Below are positions 36,063 to 47,524 of a DNA stretch of 64,000 nt, one piece after another (position 1 is the stretch's first letter; every line of letters begins with the position of its first letter). Source of the DNA: Alligator mississippiensis (Eukaryota > Chordata > Crocodylia > Alligatoridae); assembly GCF_030867095.1 (NCBI RefSeq), contig NC_081824.1:253333956-253397955 (forward strand), in the 5' to 3' direction. Below the pieces are notes generated by a model, which saw nothing but the letters and a program-made list of their open reading frames with translations, did no database searches and was not told where the DNA came from. Position numbers and translations under genes: made by a program.

Positions 36063-38740
36063 ATCCTCCCCTGGAACCTATATGGAAAATCGTCAAACAA
36101 TTGCAACCCATACTAGAAGAAGACCCATTTCTTAAAGAGATCCAGAACCACCCATTCTAACCTTTAAACAAGCACCGAACCTCACCAACCTCATCACCAG
36201 AAACAAACTTTCTAAGGCCCAAAGCACACTGAACAGATCCAGACCATGCTGGGACAAGAAATGTATAACCTGCCAACACATCTCCACCACCCCCACGATA
36301 ATGACACCCTACAACAGAACCATCAGCATTCCTGGATCTTACATCTGCACTCCAGAAATATAATACATCTCATTGTGATGGAGCACCTTTGGTGCTGGGG
36401 CAGCAGTTTGCTGCAAGCAGCTGAAGGAGCAACAACACCCAGCTGAGATGCTGCTCACGGAACAGCTTGGTGGTAAGGGAGGAACTACAGGGATGGCAGG
36501 AGAGTCCTACAGACCCAGCGAGGTCCAGAGCCCCAGGAAGAAGGCTTTGGCTGAGTGAGAACAAGGCCCAGCCTAAGCATGGGTCTGACAGCTGGTAGGC
36601 CTACAAGGGGCCAGGCAAGCCCCAGAGTAGAAGAGGGCTCTATGGTGTGACCCAGAAGGGTCCCCTCTGGAATATGGGAATCAGTGGCTGCTAGGCTGAC
36701 TTTCTGATCCCTCACACTGGTCAGTACAAGAGGGCCAGGGCCTGAGGGTCGAATTAAGCCCAATGCGAGGGGCAGGCTAGGGCCACAGTGAGCTATCTGG
36801 CACCCTGACTGGCCTGGAGGTGGGGCCAGAGCCTGTAAGGGCTGAAGGTCCCTTTGATGGGGGTGGATATTACAGCCAAAGAGAGTAGGGGTCAGCCAGC
36901 ATGCAAGCTGTTACGAAATCTGAATGGGCCCAATGAGAGAGAGAGAGAGCCCAAGTGTATCAGCCAGGAGCCCTAATGAGGGAACTAGATCAGGACAGGT
37001 AGGCCTGCTTCGTCCTGGGTAAGACCAAAAACTGCACCCTGCTGGGGAAGGGTGGTCTGGTGGGACTGTTTGTGGAGGGACAGTTCCCCAGAAATGCCAA
37101 GCCAGTTACCTCCCTGGTGAAAGGTGGGTAGGGATGCCTTAAAACCTCAGCCCCCACCATCCAGTGGGTTGTTAACACCAGAGGTTAGTTGGGCCAGGCA
37201 CACCCAGGGGAAGGCACCTGAGCCCAGTGTGAGAGTAGCGGGCCAGGTACACTTGTCAAGAAGCACCTGAGCCCCATGTTGGGGCGTAAAGCCCCAGTGG
37301 CCCCAGGGAGGGACACTGGTAGTATTTTGGGTCCAAGCAAAGGAGCCAATTAAGAGTAGGGGCCTTGCACGCCTGTGAGGAAGCACCTGAGCCCAAGGGG
37401 CTGCAAGACCTCCGTGGACCCAGCAAGGGTGCAGTAGTGGAGTTGGCCTCAGTGAGGGGGCAGTAGAAGCATGGTGGAGGAGAGACCCAGTTAGACCCAG
37501 GTAAGTCCTTGGATGCCTGAGGTCGCAAGTGGCCCCTAGGTCAAGTGGGCAAGTAATTGGCCCTAATCAAGGAGTAAGAGTGATGAGTAACCCAGAGAGG
37601 GGCTCAGGTCAGAACTCTGCTCAGGGCAAGGCAAATTGGCTAGTCACTGTGCAGATGAGGCTTATGAGAGGGCCCAAGAGGCTGCGCACTGGCTGGCCAG
37701 GGAGTGTGAATTGGCAAGCCTGATGGCCTATGGGAGCTGCTCAAGCAAGCAGGGCAGGCTGAGTGTGGTCCAGTGTGGGGCAGTGAGTAGAAGACCCAGT
37801 GAGAGTGGGCAGAGTGCGAGTGGCCTGGTATGAGCTGCTTGTGTGAATGAGGCCCATTAGGGCAAGGAGAGAGAGGATGTATGTGTGAGGCCTAGCAAGG
37901 TGCTGAGTTTGGCCCAGCCTGAGCTGGAGCATAGAGCAACTAAAGGATGACATCTGTGAGGCATGGGACATGATAAAGGAAGGTTGGAGTCGTGTTCAGC
38001 ACCCTCTGGCATCAAGGTATTAAAATGGGCAGCCTCCCACTTATTGTTACACCATTTTACTTTACATCAAAGGCGTGGCAGAAGAGACTGGGCAGACTGT
38101 CCTAGATAGGTGGGCAGACCAGTACTGTGACTGGGCCTGGGAGATTGTCCCCTATCATACCCATCTAGTGCACCACATGCCCTGATGGAAAATATTGAGG
38201 AGAGACCAAACAACAACTGTGCACCAGTATGAACGCACACCAAAAATCTATCACAGACAAAAATACCAATTACCTGTGGGTGCACACTTCTCACAAGACA
38301 ACCACTCTCTCTCCAGTCTCTCAGTTCTAATCCTCAAGGGGAATTTACAGAACACTTTTCGTAGACAAGCCTACGAACTTTACTTCATAAATCTACTGGA
38401 TACAAAAAATCATTGACTAAATATAGACATTGGCTTTATGGCACATTGTAACCTGCCTGCCATTCAATAACTTCTGGTAACCTCTCTACAGCTTACCAGC
38501 TACATTCTATCACCAGGTCAACATTCACCCCTTCCCCTCCACCTAGCTGTCTTGCACCTATTGTCTCCTATGGTCTCTGATCTTCCCTGACTCTGATTTC
38601 CCTGACTCTCTCTGTGCCTGAAGAAGAGTGTTTATGCCCAAAAGCTTGTAAAAAAACAATGTCTCCTACAATTTAGTTGGTCTAATAAAGGATGTCACAT
38701 TTACCCAAAGAGCCTTGTCTGCCCTTTAGACTGAAAGCAC
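36063..38740 (+). mobile_element. Penelope-like retroelement remnant, split by a solo LTR
   Basis: Left of the LTR, translation gives a WKIVKQLQPILEEDPFLKEI passage, then FKQAPNLTNLITRNKLSKAQ and CWDKKCITCQHIST...IPGSYICT, the tail of the RT and the CxxC linker of Penelope-like elements. Right of the LTR comes HRQKYQLPVGAHFSQDNHS, then LSVLILKGN and YELYFINLLDTKNH, the C-terminal GIY-YIG endonuclease region. The element ends with a 3' region including TTGGTCTAATAAAGGATG. It is truncated at the 5' side and holds stops, so it is dead. The Neptune/Poseidon group is the likely clade; that is from memory of the family. Confidence 0.78.
36376..38163 (+). mobile_element. Solo LTR inside the Penelope-like element (family 1)
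   Basis: It starts TGATGGAGCACCTTTGGTGC, like the GGCACC..GTGCC start of the family 1 LTRs, and contains CATCTGTGAGGCATGGG near 37951, the family block. Penelope sequence continues on both sides (ATACATCTCATT left, TGCACCACATGCCC right). The right edge and the duplication (CATTG versus TCTAG) are not clean, so the end is approximate. A sub-repeat AAGCACCTGAGCCC recurs near 37260 and 37380. It is a fossil solo LTR, longer than its relatives. Confidence 0.6.
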
Positions 38741-39313
38741 TCCTCCAAAACTTTTCAGAATTTAGTGGCACCCCATTTAAATAACTAATATAAATATATT
38801 ATGAATAGAATGGAGTAAGCATTATATTATTAATATTCTATTAATTAAATATAGACATATTATATTCACCCCTTCAGGCAACTGGTGGGAAGCACCCCCC
38901 TAGCAGGGTGTGTTTGTTTCTAGCACAGCAGTGGACTCCCCATATGTGCCTCCAGGTCACTGGTGGGGATTGGGAACCACTGGGACAAGCTCTTCCCTTA
39001 GTTGCCCAGGGTGATCTCCCTTGAAGTCTAACCCTGGGGCCCTAACGGACAGAGTCTGGGGATGCCCAGCCAGCAGGGGCAAGATGCCAGGTGGCACATG
39101 CAGCATGTGGGCAAATGCTGAGGGGGTAGGAGGGGCAGAGCATGGACAAAAGGACACACAAGGCCTGGAAGGGGATAGGCAACAGGCTAAGCAGGTGCTG
39201 CATGGTCACTGCTGCTGCTGGGGAGGTGAAACTACACAGTATACCTCAGTTTTCAGGAGGCATGTTGGAGTCAAACTGAGAAGCGACTGTAACAGAAAGG
39301 TGTTCCTGCCTGC

Positions 39314-39686
39314 CAGAGCCAGCCTTAGGTGTGGGTGACTGCCCAAGGCGTTGTGGTCGGGGGGATGATCCCTGCCCCAGGCAGGAGGAGCAGTGCCCAG
39401 CCTAGCCCACCCCTGTCCTCCAGCTACTGCTCAGGAAGAGCCGGGCTGGGCACATGTGGCTGGGGTGGCACCTGCTGCAGTCTACCCACCTTGCTCTACA
39501 CCACAGTAGTGGTGCCTGCCCATGCACCTGCCTGGCGCACCATTGCTGTTCTGCCTCCTCACGAGACTGTGCCCCATGCCCCTGCCCAACTGTGTCCGTC
39601 TCTGATTGCAGCAGTGGCACTGACTTAGGGGTGGGCACCAAAATACAAGTTCATCCAGGGTGCTGTTTTCCCTAAGGCTGGCTCTG
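39314..39686. mobile_element. hAT MITE with perfect 8-bp TSD
   Basis: The left end CAGAGCCAGCCTTAGG is exactly the inverted complement of the right end CCTAAGGCTGGCTCTG. The element is flanked by CTGCCTGC (39306-39313) and CTGCCTGC (39687-39694). It is 373 bp, C-rich and non-coding. The perfect ends and duplication point to a recent insertion relative to the hAT locus around it. Confidence 0.9.
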
Positions 39687-39758
39687 CTGCCTGCATGATG
39701 CAGGCAGGTGTACCTCTTTTCTTGCAGCTCTTCCTGGTTCAGCTCTGACATGCCTCCT

Positions 39759-41128
39759 TGTGGCCATCAGGCCTCGAACACCCGGTCACGAGCAGCTTTA
39801 CCTTGTATGGTGGGTGATGTTTGCCTCGCACGCTCTCATTGCAGACCGAGTAGTTGTTCCCTCCTGAGGTGGTTTGCCCGTATCTCAACTGCCACGACTT
39901 TGAGTGTTCCCAGAGGGGGCTGCCTCCTCAGGGTCTCTCAGTTGGGTGTAGTCTGTCCAACGGTCACTTACGGGGCTCCGCCATCCCTACACCCTGTCCT
40001 TACTATGCCTTGTCAGTTGGATGGGCCAAGTCACTCCTTTATGGTGAGGTCAAGGATACCAGGCTAATCCCTGGTCCTGGGGTCTTTTTTTCTATACCTG
40101 ACGGAAGAACCTTCGCATGGTCAATGCCTATTCTGGCCTCGTGGCCTATGTCACAATGGGATCTCTAAGGCTCCTGCCCTCAAAGCACTCGGGTATCTGG
40201 GCCCTTTTCCCTTTTCTTCTCAACCCCTTCATTCAGGGAAAAATGAAAGAAACACCACAATCACACTGCTAAGCCCTGGGACCCCAAGCTCTTTCCCTTT
40301 ATGTACTTGCTTCGGTTAATCCCGTCTGCTCCCACTCTCAACCCCTTCATGCGGGGAAACATAAATTAAAACCCATAATGAAATTCTAAAGTGCCTTGCT
40401 TGGCGTCAAGCCAGGGCTTTCGGTTGTCCTCTATCTATAGCTCCGGGGTCCTTGTTCCCTTGGGGTCCACCCCAGGTACGATCCCTGTGTCGTCCCCCAT
40501 CATCTCCTCTCTCTGGACCGGCTTAAGCCGGGTGTCTCGGGGCCTCCCCACATGCCTCTATTCCTCTTCTGAATTCAGGGTAACCACCATGCTCTTCCAC
40601 TGTCCTCCCCGTTGCTCCTCTTGAAGCTCTCCCCACGGTGTTGTCTCTTCCTCCTCCCCATCGTTCCCCACAGCTCCCACCTGATATCCTGTAGTTCATC
40701 ATGGGCTCGTTCCTCCTTGTTTCGTATGGGTTGTCTCCACAGTCCGCAGAGACTGTTTTTAATTTGTTTATGCAGCTGCCGGCGTGTTCCCTGCCGTCAC
40801 CGGCACACTCCTCTTCAGGATCCTTCTCTGGCTCCTTATCTGAGGCTTCGTGCCTCTTAGGTCTCTCTGGGTGTGCGTTTTCCATCCGCACGCTTCTCCA
40901 GCTCTCTCCCCTCTCTTCCTCACTGCTGGTCACCATCTTTATCTTTGCTGGCCGGTGTTTATTGATGACGTCACCGGTCAGTTTCAATTGAATAAAGAAG
41001 CGACTGATGAGCCGCGCGGGTTCCCCTTCTTGCTCCCACTTCGCTGCCACTCCTGCTGCAGGTAAGTGTTTTTTCCTTATTTCATTTCCTTGGTTTGTTG
41101 TGCCCCCTTCTTGCTCTTCCCTGTGACA
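39759..41128 (+). mobile_element. Solo LTR (family 2)
   Basis: It begins TGTGGCCATCAGG and ends CCCTGTGACA, with a perfect 5-bp duplication CTCCT (39754-39758 and 41129-41133). A perfect CRE (TGACGTCA, 40966-40973) is followed by AATAAA (near 40991) and a GTAAGTG donor-like site near 41061. This block matches the LTR at 14156-15331 read on its minus strand. The 233-codon frame on the opposite strand shows no retroelement protein and is read as chance. It is a fossil solo LTR of 1370 bp. Confidence 0.78.
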
Positions 41129-41234
41129 CTCCTGAAACCGAGATGAGTGGGGCAGTTTCTCCCTGCAGCACCCCAGGCAGGTTTTTGTGGCACCCTGAGC
41201 TGTGCCACCTTGGTTGAGAACCACTGTGCTAGTG

Positions 41235-41890
41235 AAAGAATAAGGTAAAAGATGTCCTGACTGTCAGCAGAGGATAATCTGGCAACCCTAAACTATAAAC
41301 TTGAGGACATACAAAACAATGGTTCCCAGCTGCCCATAACCATACTGTTCCTATTCTTCTGTGACTTATATACTAAGTTCCTATTTTCTGCCTTAACAAT
41401 GAGCCTCTTTTCTCCAAAGACAGGAACAGATGTTGCATTTGACCCTGGATATGTTGTGCCTGCATTTGTCCTGGAACAAAAATATCCTGAGCTTCGTCTG
41501 TACAAACATCAACATTCAAATCAGGATTTAGTGAGTGGCTGAATGCAGCACCGCCATTTGCCATTTATTCAGTGATGTAAGCTTGGGGTAACTGTCTAGA
41601 TGTACTTTGCAATATTCCAGGATAAACTATTATCTCTTATCTGGGAAACTTTTTTAGGGTTTATCTTGGGACAACAAACATGGATATCTGTATGATTGCA
41701 CTTTGTCCAAGGATAAAACTGTGTATCTTGGAAAAAATTATGTATGTTTCCAGCGTAAGTCTGATATTGCCAATAATGAAGTATCTGAGGAGAAGAGGGG
41801 AGCTGGGGTAGGTGAAGACCTGTTACTCCTAGCCAAGCACAGGGAGTGCTGCACTAATTGAAGTGCCATCTACATCTTACAAATTTCTCT
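41235..41890. other. Unique region, no gene recognised
   Basis: No exon, RNA gene or repeat end was recognised between the hAT locus and the CR1. Confidence 0.35.
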
Positions 41891-42431
41891 CTCTCCTTTT
41901 TCAGAAGTTGAGATGCTACATCAGGCTCATTCCTTATGGAATGTAGAAGGTAATGTAGTCACAGATGAGAGAAAGAAGGTTCAAGTATTTAATGTCTTTC
42001 TTACTTTAGTTTTCACAAATAGGGGTCAGCTACCAGCTGACGGGTGTAGGCGACAGGAGAGATAGGGAAGGAGACAAACAGCCTAGAGTGATGGCAGACC
42101 AGCTTAGAGAAGCTAGATGCTTTCAGATTGGCAGGGCTGGATGGGATGCACCTGAGAGTATTGAAGAAATTGGCTGAGGTAATTTTGGAGCCATTCAGGT
42201 GAGGTCTCAGATGGATGGAAAGGGAAAAATATAGTGCCCATCTTTAAGAAGGGGAAGAAGGAGGATCCAGGGAATTACAGACCAGTCAGCCTGACTTGTA
42301 CATGGAAAGATCATGGAGCCAATCCTTAAGGAATCCATTGTGAAGCACCTGCAAGAGAATAAGGTGACCAGGAAAAGTGAGCATGGATTTATTAAGAGCA
42401 AGTCACACTTCACCAATTTTATTTCCTATGA

Positions 42432-43945
42432 CAGGGGTGGGCTATTATTTTGGGTGGAGGGCTGCTTAATGAGATTTAGTGAGCTGCCAAGAGCCGCAAG
42501 GGTAGCCCTCTCCCTTGACAGGTGCCCCACTCCCTGGTTACCATCATGGGACTGGAAGTCCCACCCCTAACCCCTGACCTTTGCCACTGGAAGCCCCTCC
42601 CCTTGGCCCCAGAAGTACTCCTCTAGGGAACGGGGGATTGTCGTCTGAACCAAAAAAACCCAAATCATATACAGAAAGTCAAACATTTACTACAACGTAT
42701 TTTAATTTTATTACAAAAAACATTTTTGTCATGATTTGTGTTTGTGCAGTATATATAGAGGTGACGGAATAATAGGTCAAAAATTATTTCTTATTCTTGT
42801 ATTTTGTGTGGGTGGGGTGTGGTTGGGGTGGGTGAGTATGTTTTGTGGGCTGTGTGTGTCAGGGATTGTAGGGTATGTTGCAGGGGGTGTATAGGGCAGA
42901 GTGTTGGTGCATGGGGTTTGTGGGGTATGAGGGAGGGTAGGGGGTGTGGGGACTCACCCACTCATACTGTCCCCCATGGTGCACAGCTCTTGCTATCGAT
43001 GGAGCCTCAGGGAGCTTGTGGCACTGCTGCCTGGTGGCATGTGGCTCTGGTCAAAGCTGCACATGGTAACAAGGAGCACAGCCTGCCCAGCCCGCCTTTA
43101 TCACACAGCACTCCCCACCATGCACGTGCAACTCCCAGCACTCACACAGCACTCACACAGCACCATGCAATGGAGCTTGCTGCAGCCATGGAAGCAGGGG
43201 CAGGGCTCCCTGCCACTTCTGACGGAGTCCCAGCAGATGCACAGGGTGTGGAAGACAGCTGGGTCTAGCATGCAGGGCTTCCCCTGGTGCCGTGTGAGTG
43301 CTAGGAGCTGCCTGTGTGTTGCAGGGAGCGCCATGCGATAGAAGATGTGCTCCTTGTCACTATGCTCAGGTCTGGCCAGAGCTGCATGCTGCCAGACAGC
43401 AGTGTCATGACTGCCCTGAGCGCCCCTGCCTCCTGCTGCCCCCAGCAACAGGAGCTGTGTACCTTGGGGGGCGAGGGGGAGAGTGTGTAGGGGGTCCTCA
43501 CACCCTTTACCCTCCCTCACACTCATACTCTGCCCACCCAAGCTCCACACTCCCACTGCCCCCCTGGGCACAGGCTGCACACTGCCACCAGCCCCAGACC
43601 TGTGCTCCCCATCCTCACCCAACTGCAGCCTCTCCCCCTGGCCGCAGCTTCTCCTGCCACCACTGCTTCCCTACCTGTTGCCTGAAGCAAGTGCTGCAGT
43701 AGGGAGACAAGGAGGAGCTGCTGGACGCTGGGGAAGCTGAGCAGGTCCCACGGTGGCTATAGCAGTGGTATCAGCAGCCCCACCCAGAAGGTGTGCGCTT
43801 GCTGGGCCTGGCCCTTCTGCGCACAAGGGTAGGAGTGAGCCACGGAGGCTGGGTGGGGTAAAATTCATTGATGTGCAATCACGGGCCAGATGGAATTGCC
43901 TGGCTGGCTGGATCCAGCCTGCGGGCCATATTTTGCCCACCCCTG
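42432..43945. mobile_element. Foldback hAT element inside the older CR1
   Basis: The left end CAGGGGTGGGC pairs with the right end GCCCACCCCTG. The 8-bp duplications are TCCTATGA (42424-42431) and TTCTATGA (43946-43953), one mismatch. Much of the interior is a long imperfect inverted repeat: about 42900-43190 pairs with about 43250-43510, for example TGGTAACAAGGAGCACA against TGTGCTCCTTGTCACTA. A G/T-rich tract lies at 42805-42950. No transposase was seen; the overlapping open frames on both strands are by-products of the inverted repeat. Confidence 0.85.
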
Positions 43946-44312
43946 TTCTATGATAAAGTGACAAGCTCTGTGGATGAGTGGAGAGCAGTGGACATGGTAT
44001 ACCTTGACTTAGCAAGGCTTTGGATGCTATCTTCCATGGTACTGTCATAACAAGCTAAGGAAATACAGACTAGATCCAAGTACTGTAAGGTGGATACACA
44101 ATTAGTTGGATCATCATACTCAGCAAGTAGTCCTCAATGGCTCAATGTCTAGTTGGGAGGAGGTATCATGTGGAGTTCCCCAGAGGTCTGTCCTGAGTCT
44201 GCTATTGTTCAGCATCTTCATTAATGATTTGCATGTTTGGATTGAGCGCACACTTAGCAAATTTGTGGATGACACCACATTGGGTGGAATAGCATACACT
44301 GGAGGACAGGGC

Positions 44313-44470
44313 TAGAATCCAGCTGACAAGTGTAGGTGACAGGAGAGAGAGGGAAGGAGACAAACCGCCTAGAGTGATGGCAGACTAGGTTATGGATTAG
44401 TCAAGCTGGATGCTTTCAAGTTGCCAGGGCTGGATGGGATGCATCTGAGGGTACTGAAGGAATTGGCTAG
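44313..44470 (+). repeat. Out-of-order duplicate of CR1 segment 42028-42180
   Basis: The block CAGCTGACAAGTGTAGGTGA, then GGAAGGAGACAAACCGCCTA and GGGCTGGATGGGATGCATCT, repeats the earlier segment of the same CR1 (CAGCTGACGGGTGTAGGCGA ... GGGCTGGATGGGATGCACCT). Here it sits downstream of the FADD box, where this N-terminal RT sequence does not belong. Confidence 0.8.
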
Positions 44471-44887
44471 GTTATCGTATGATCTGGATAAACTGAAAAA
44501 ATGGTCTGCAATCAAATGAAATTCAACACGGACAAGTGCAAAGTCCTGAACTTCGGACTGAATAACTGCATACACAAATACAGCCTGGGGAATGACTAAG
44601 TTGCAGTACTGCAGAGAAGGACTGGGGGTTCACAGTAGACCATAAGCTGAATACGAACCAACGGCATACTCTTATTACAAAGTATGCCAGCAGCATCTTG
44701 GGTTGTATTAACCGGAGCATCCTTTGCAAATTAAGGGAAGTGATTCTTCCACTCTATTCAGCAGTGGTGAAGCCTCACCTGGAGCACGGTGCTGGACCCC
44801 ACACTTCAAGAAAGAATTGGATGGTTTGGCAACAATTTTGTTGCACAGGGCAACAAAATTGATCAGGGACTTAGGAGGTGAGAGTTT

Positions 44888-46905
44888 CATAGTTTCATAG
44901 TTGGTAGGGTCGGAAGGGACCTGAGCAGATCATCAAGTCCGACCCCCTGCCATGACAGGAAAAAGTACTGGGCTTAAATGACCCCAGCAAGGTGTTCGTC
45001 TAACCTCCTCTTAAAGACCCCCAGGGTAGGAGCCAGCACCACTTTGCTTAGAAGTTGGTTCCAGATCCTAGCTGCCCTGACTGTGAAGTAGCACCTCCTG
45101 ATGTCTAGTCTGAATCTACCCTCTGCCAGCTTGTGACTGTTATTTGTAGTCACTCCTGATAGTGCTCGGGGGAACAGGGACTCCCCCAATGCCTGCTGGT
45201 CCCCTCTAACTAGTTTGTAAATGGGCACTAGATTCCCCTCAGCCTTCTCTTGTGGAGGCTGAACAGGTTCAGGTCCCTTTGCCTCTCCTCGTAGGGCCTG
45301 CCCTGCTGCCCCCCGATCATGTGGGTGGCCCTCCTCTGAACCTGCTCCAAGTTGTCCACATCCCTCCTGAAGTGTGGCACCCAGAACTGGATGCAGTACT
45401 CCAACTGCGGCCTGCCCAGTGCTGCATAGAGGGGGAGGATCACCTCCTTGGGCCCGCTCACGATGCAACTGTGGATGCATGACAAGGTGCAGTTGGCCTT
45501 CCTGACCACATCCCCACACTGCCGGCCCATATTCATTTTGGCATCAGTAATGATTCCAAAATCCTTTTCTGCATCTGCACTGATGAGAAGGGAGTTCCCC
45601 AGCCTGTAGGTCTGCTGCTGGTTCTTCCTCCCCAGGTGCAGCACCTTGCACTTGTCAGTGTTGAAACCCATCCTGTTCCCATCCGCCCACCCCTGTAACC
45701 CTTGCAGCCTATTCCTCCCTTCTAGTGTGCCCACTTCTCCCCACATCTTAGTGTCATCTGCAAATTTGAACAGGGTGCTTTTTACCCCCTCGTCCAAGTC
45801 ACTGATGAAGATGTTGAACAGTGCGGGTCCAAGCCCTGGGGGACCCCACTGCCCACATCCCTCCAGGTTGAATAAGACCCATCCACCACCACTCTCTGGG
45901 TGCAGCCCTCCAGCCAGTTAGTGACCCACTTGACTGTGTAGGTGTTGACGCCATAGTCCCCAAGTTTTTTAATGAGAATGGGGTGAGAGACAGTGTTGAA
46001 GGACTTCCTGAAGTCCAGAAAGACTACGTTCACTGCGACACCTGCATCTAAGGATTTTGTGACCTGGTCATAGAAGGCCACCAGGTTGGTCTGACAGGAC
46101 CTGCCTCTAATGAACCCATGTTGGTTTCCCCTAAGCATAATCTCCCCTGCTGGACCCTCACGGACATGTTCCAGGATAACTCTCTCAAAAAGCTTACCCA
46201 GGACCAAGGTAAGACTAACGGGCCTATAGTTTCCTGGGTCATCCTTCCTCCCTTTTTTGAAAATGGGAACCACATTGGCCCTTTTCCAGTCCTCTGGCAC
46301 AATGCCAGAGCACCACAAGTGCTCGTAAAGCTGTGCCAGGGGTCCCGCAATGACCTCTGCTAATTCCCTCAGCATCCTGGGGTGGAGGTCACCAGGACCA
46401 GCTGATTTAAATACGTCCAGTCCATCCAGAAGTTCCCTGACTAGGTCCTTTCTGACCCTAGGCCTGGATGCGTCTCCCCTGGAGTCTGAGGGGGTCCTGG
46501 TGGGTGGGCTGATCGGGTCCCTGCTCAGGAAAACAGAGGCAAAGAAATTGTTAAATAGGTTAGCTTTGTCATCTGGTGTGACGACCAGATTTCCTAGTGT
46601 GTCCTGCAGAGGCCCCACATTACCCGGTACCTTCTTTTTGCCCCCTATGTATTTAAAAAAGGACTTCTTGTTGTCCTTGATCTGGGTCGCTAGTCCCAGT
46701 TCCATCTCCGCCTCGGCCTTCCTGACCGCCCCCCTGCAGCCCCGAGCAACCGAGATATAGTCCTCCCTGGTGATGGCCCCTCCCTTCCATTGGGTGTACG
46801 CCTCCTTTTTAGCTAGGAGACTTTTCCGTATGCTTTTGGTGAGCCATGGGGGCTTTTGAGCCCTCTTGCCCCCTTTGGTTTGTGTTGGGATTAACTCCCT
46901 TTGGG
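44888..46905 (-). mobile_element. CR1 LINE, 5'-truncated, inside the older CR1
   Basis: The 3' end (plus-strand TTTCATAGTTTCATAGTTGG) leads on the minus strand into an RT with FADDTKMWGEVG, GVPQG, VFLDFRKSFNTVSH, NQHGFIRGRSCQTN and GNYRPVSLT. Further 5' comes the linker to the endonuclease (KSFFKYIGGKKK, LFNNFFASVF). It stops near 46905 inside the linker region. At least one frameshift separates its open parts (45228-45797 and 45782-46705). It is the same subfamily as 28574-29935 but extends further 5'. Confidence 0.9.
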
Positions 46906-47524
46906 TTTATGAAATTATGAAGAAAGGCTGACAAAGTGAGGGTTATTTAGCCTGAAGAAGAGAAGACTGAGGAGGTATTTGATAAGTCTTCATATACCTG
47001 AAAGGTGATTATAGAGAGGATGGAGATGGGCTTTTCTCTGTGGCTGCAGGGGACAGGACTAGAAGCAAGGGCCTCAGGCTGCAGTGGGGGGTGTTTAGGC
47101 TGGAGATAGAGGAACTTCCTGACTCTGAGAACTAGGGTTATTTCAGTTGGAGAAGGGAAGCCTGAGAAGGTATTTCAATAGCAGTCTTCGTATAGCTGAA
47201 GTGTGATTATAGAGAGAATGAGGCTAGGGTTTTTTTGTGACTGTAGGAGGCAGGACAAGTTGCAGCAGGGGGAATTTAGGCTGGAGATGTGGAGGAACTT
47301 CCTGACTGAGAGCGGTCAGGCATGGGAGCAGGCTGCCTAGAGAAGTTGTGGACTCTCCATGCTTGGAAACTTTCAAAAGCAGGTTAGAAAGGCAGAGCCA
47401 GGGATGGCCAGCCAGGGAGCAGCCTGTCTGGAGCAAAGGACAGAATGGATGACCTCTGGAGGCACCTTCTAGCCTGACTGCCCTATGAGCCCAGCTCCTA
47501 CAGCCAGGATGTCAGTGCACTACT

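Larger units (their letters stand above)
36039..41226. mobile_element. hAT element with nested insertions
   Basis: The left end CAGTAGTTCTCAACCTTTT pairs with the inverted right end CAGTGGTTCTCAACCAAGG. The flanking 8-mers are TGCTAGAA (36031-36038) and TGCTAGTG (41227-41234), 6 of 8 identical. Host-element sequence is visible at 36039-36062, about 38745-39305, and 41134-41226, and part of it (TTTAGTGGCACCCCATTTAA near 38760) matches the copy at 55672. Between these lie a Penelope-like element, a MITE and two solo LTRs, so the original element was perhaps 0.7-1 kb. No transposase remains. Confidence 0.75.
41900..47490 (+). mobile_element. Older CR1 LINE, split twice and internally duplicated
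   Basis: The RT region begins near 41960 and 42130 (GGCTGGATGGGATGCACCTG, then AGAAGGGGAAGAAGGAGGAT and GAATTACAGACCAGTCAGCC). After a hAT insert it resumes at 43954 (GACATGGTATACCTTGACTT, GTGGAGTTCCCCAGAGGTCT, AAATTTGTGGATGACACCAC, giving FVDDTT for the FADD box). It continues to 44887, and after the younger CR1 from 46906 to about 47490. It is heavily broken by frameshifts. Two internal segments are duplicated out of order (44313-44470 and about 47130-47300). Confidence 0.85.

Noticed and set aside
40523-41224. 233-codon open frame on the minus strand
   Set aside because: It overlaps a solo LTR (39759-41128) and the end of a hAT. The charged sequence shows no gag-like or other domain and lies on the strand opposite to the inferred LTR orientation.
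43101-43622. Long overlapping frames on both strands in the foldback hAT
   Set aside because: They arise from GC-rich inverted arms and match no transposase.
1-47500. FSTL1 or other host exons left of NDUFB4
   Set aside because: No frame resembled a known host protein; all strong coding signals belonged to mobile elements.
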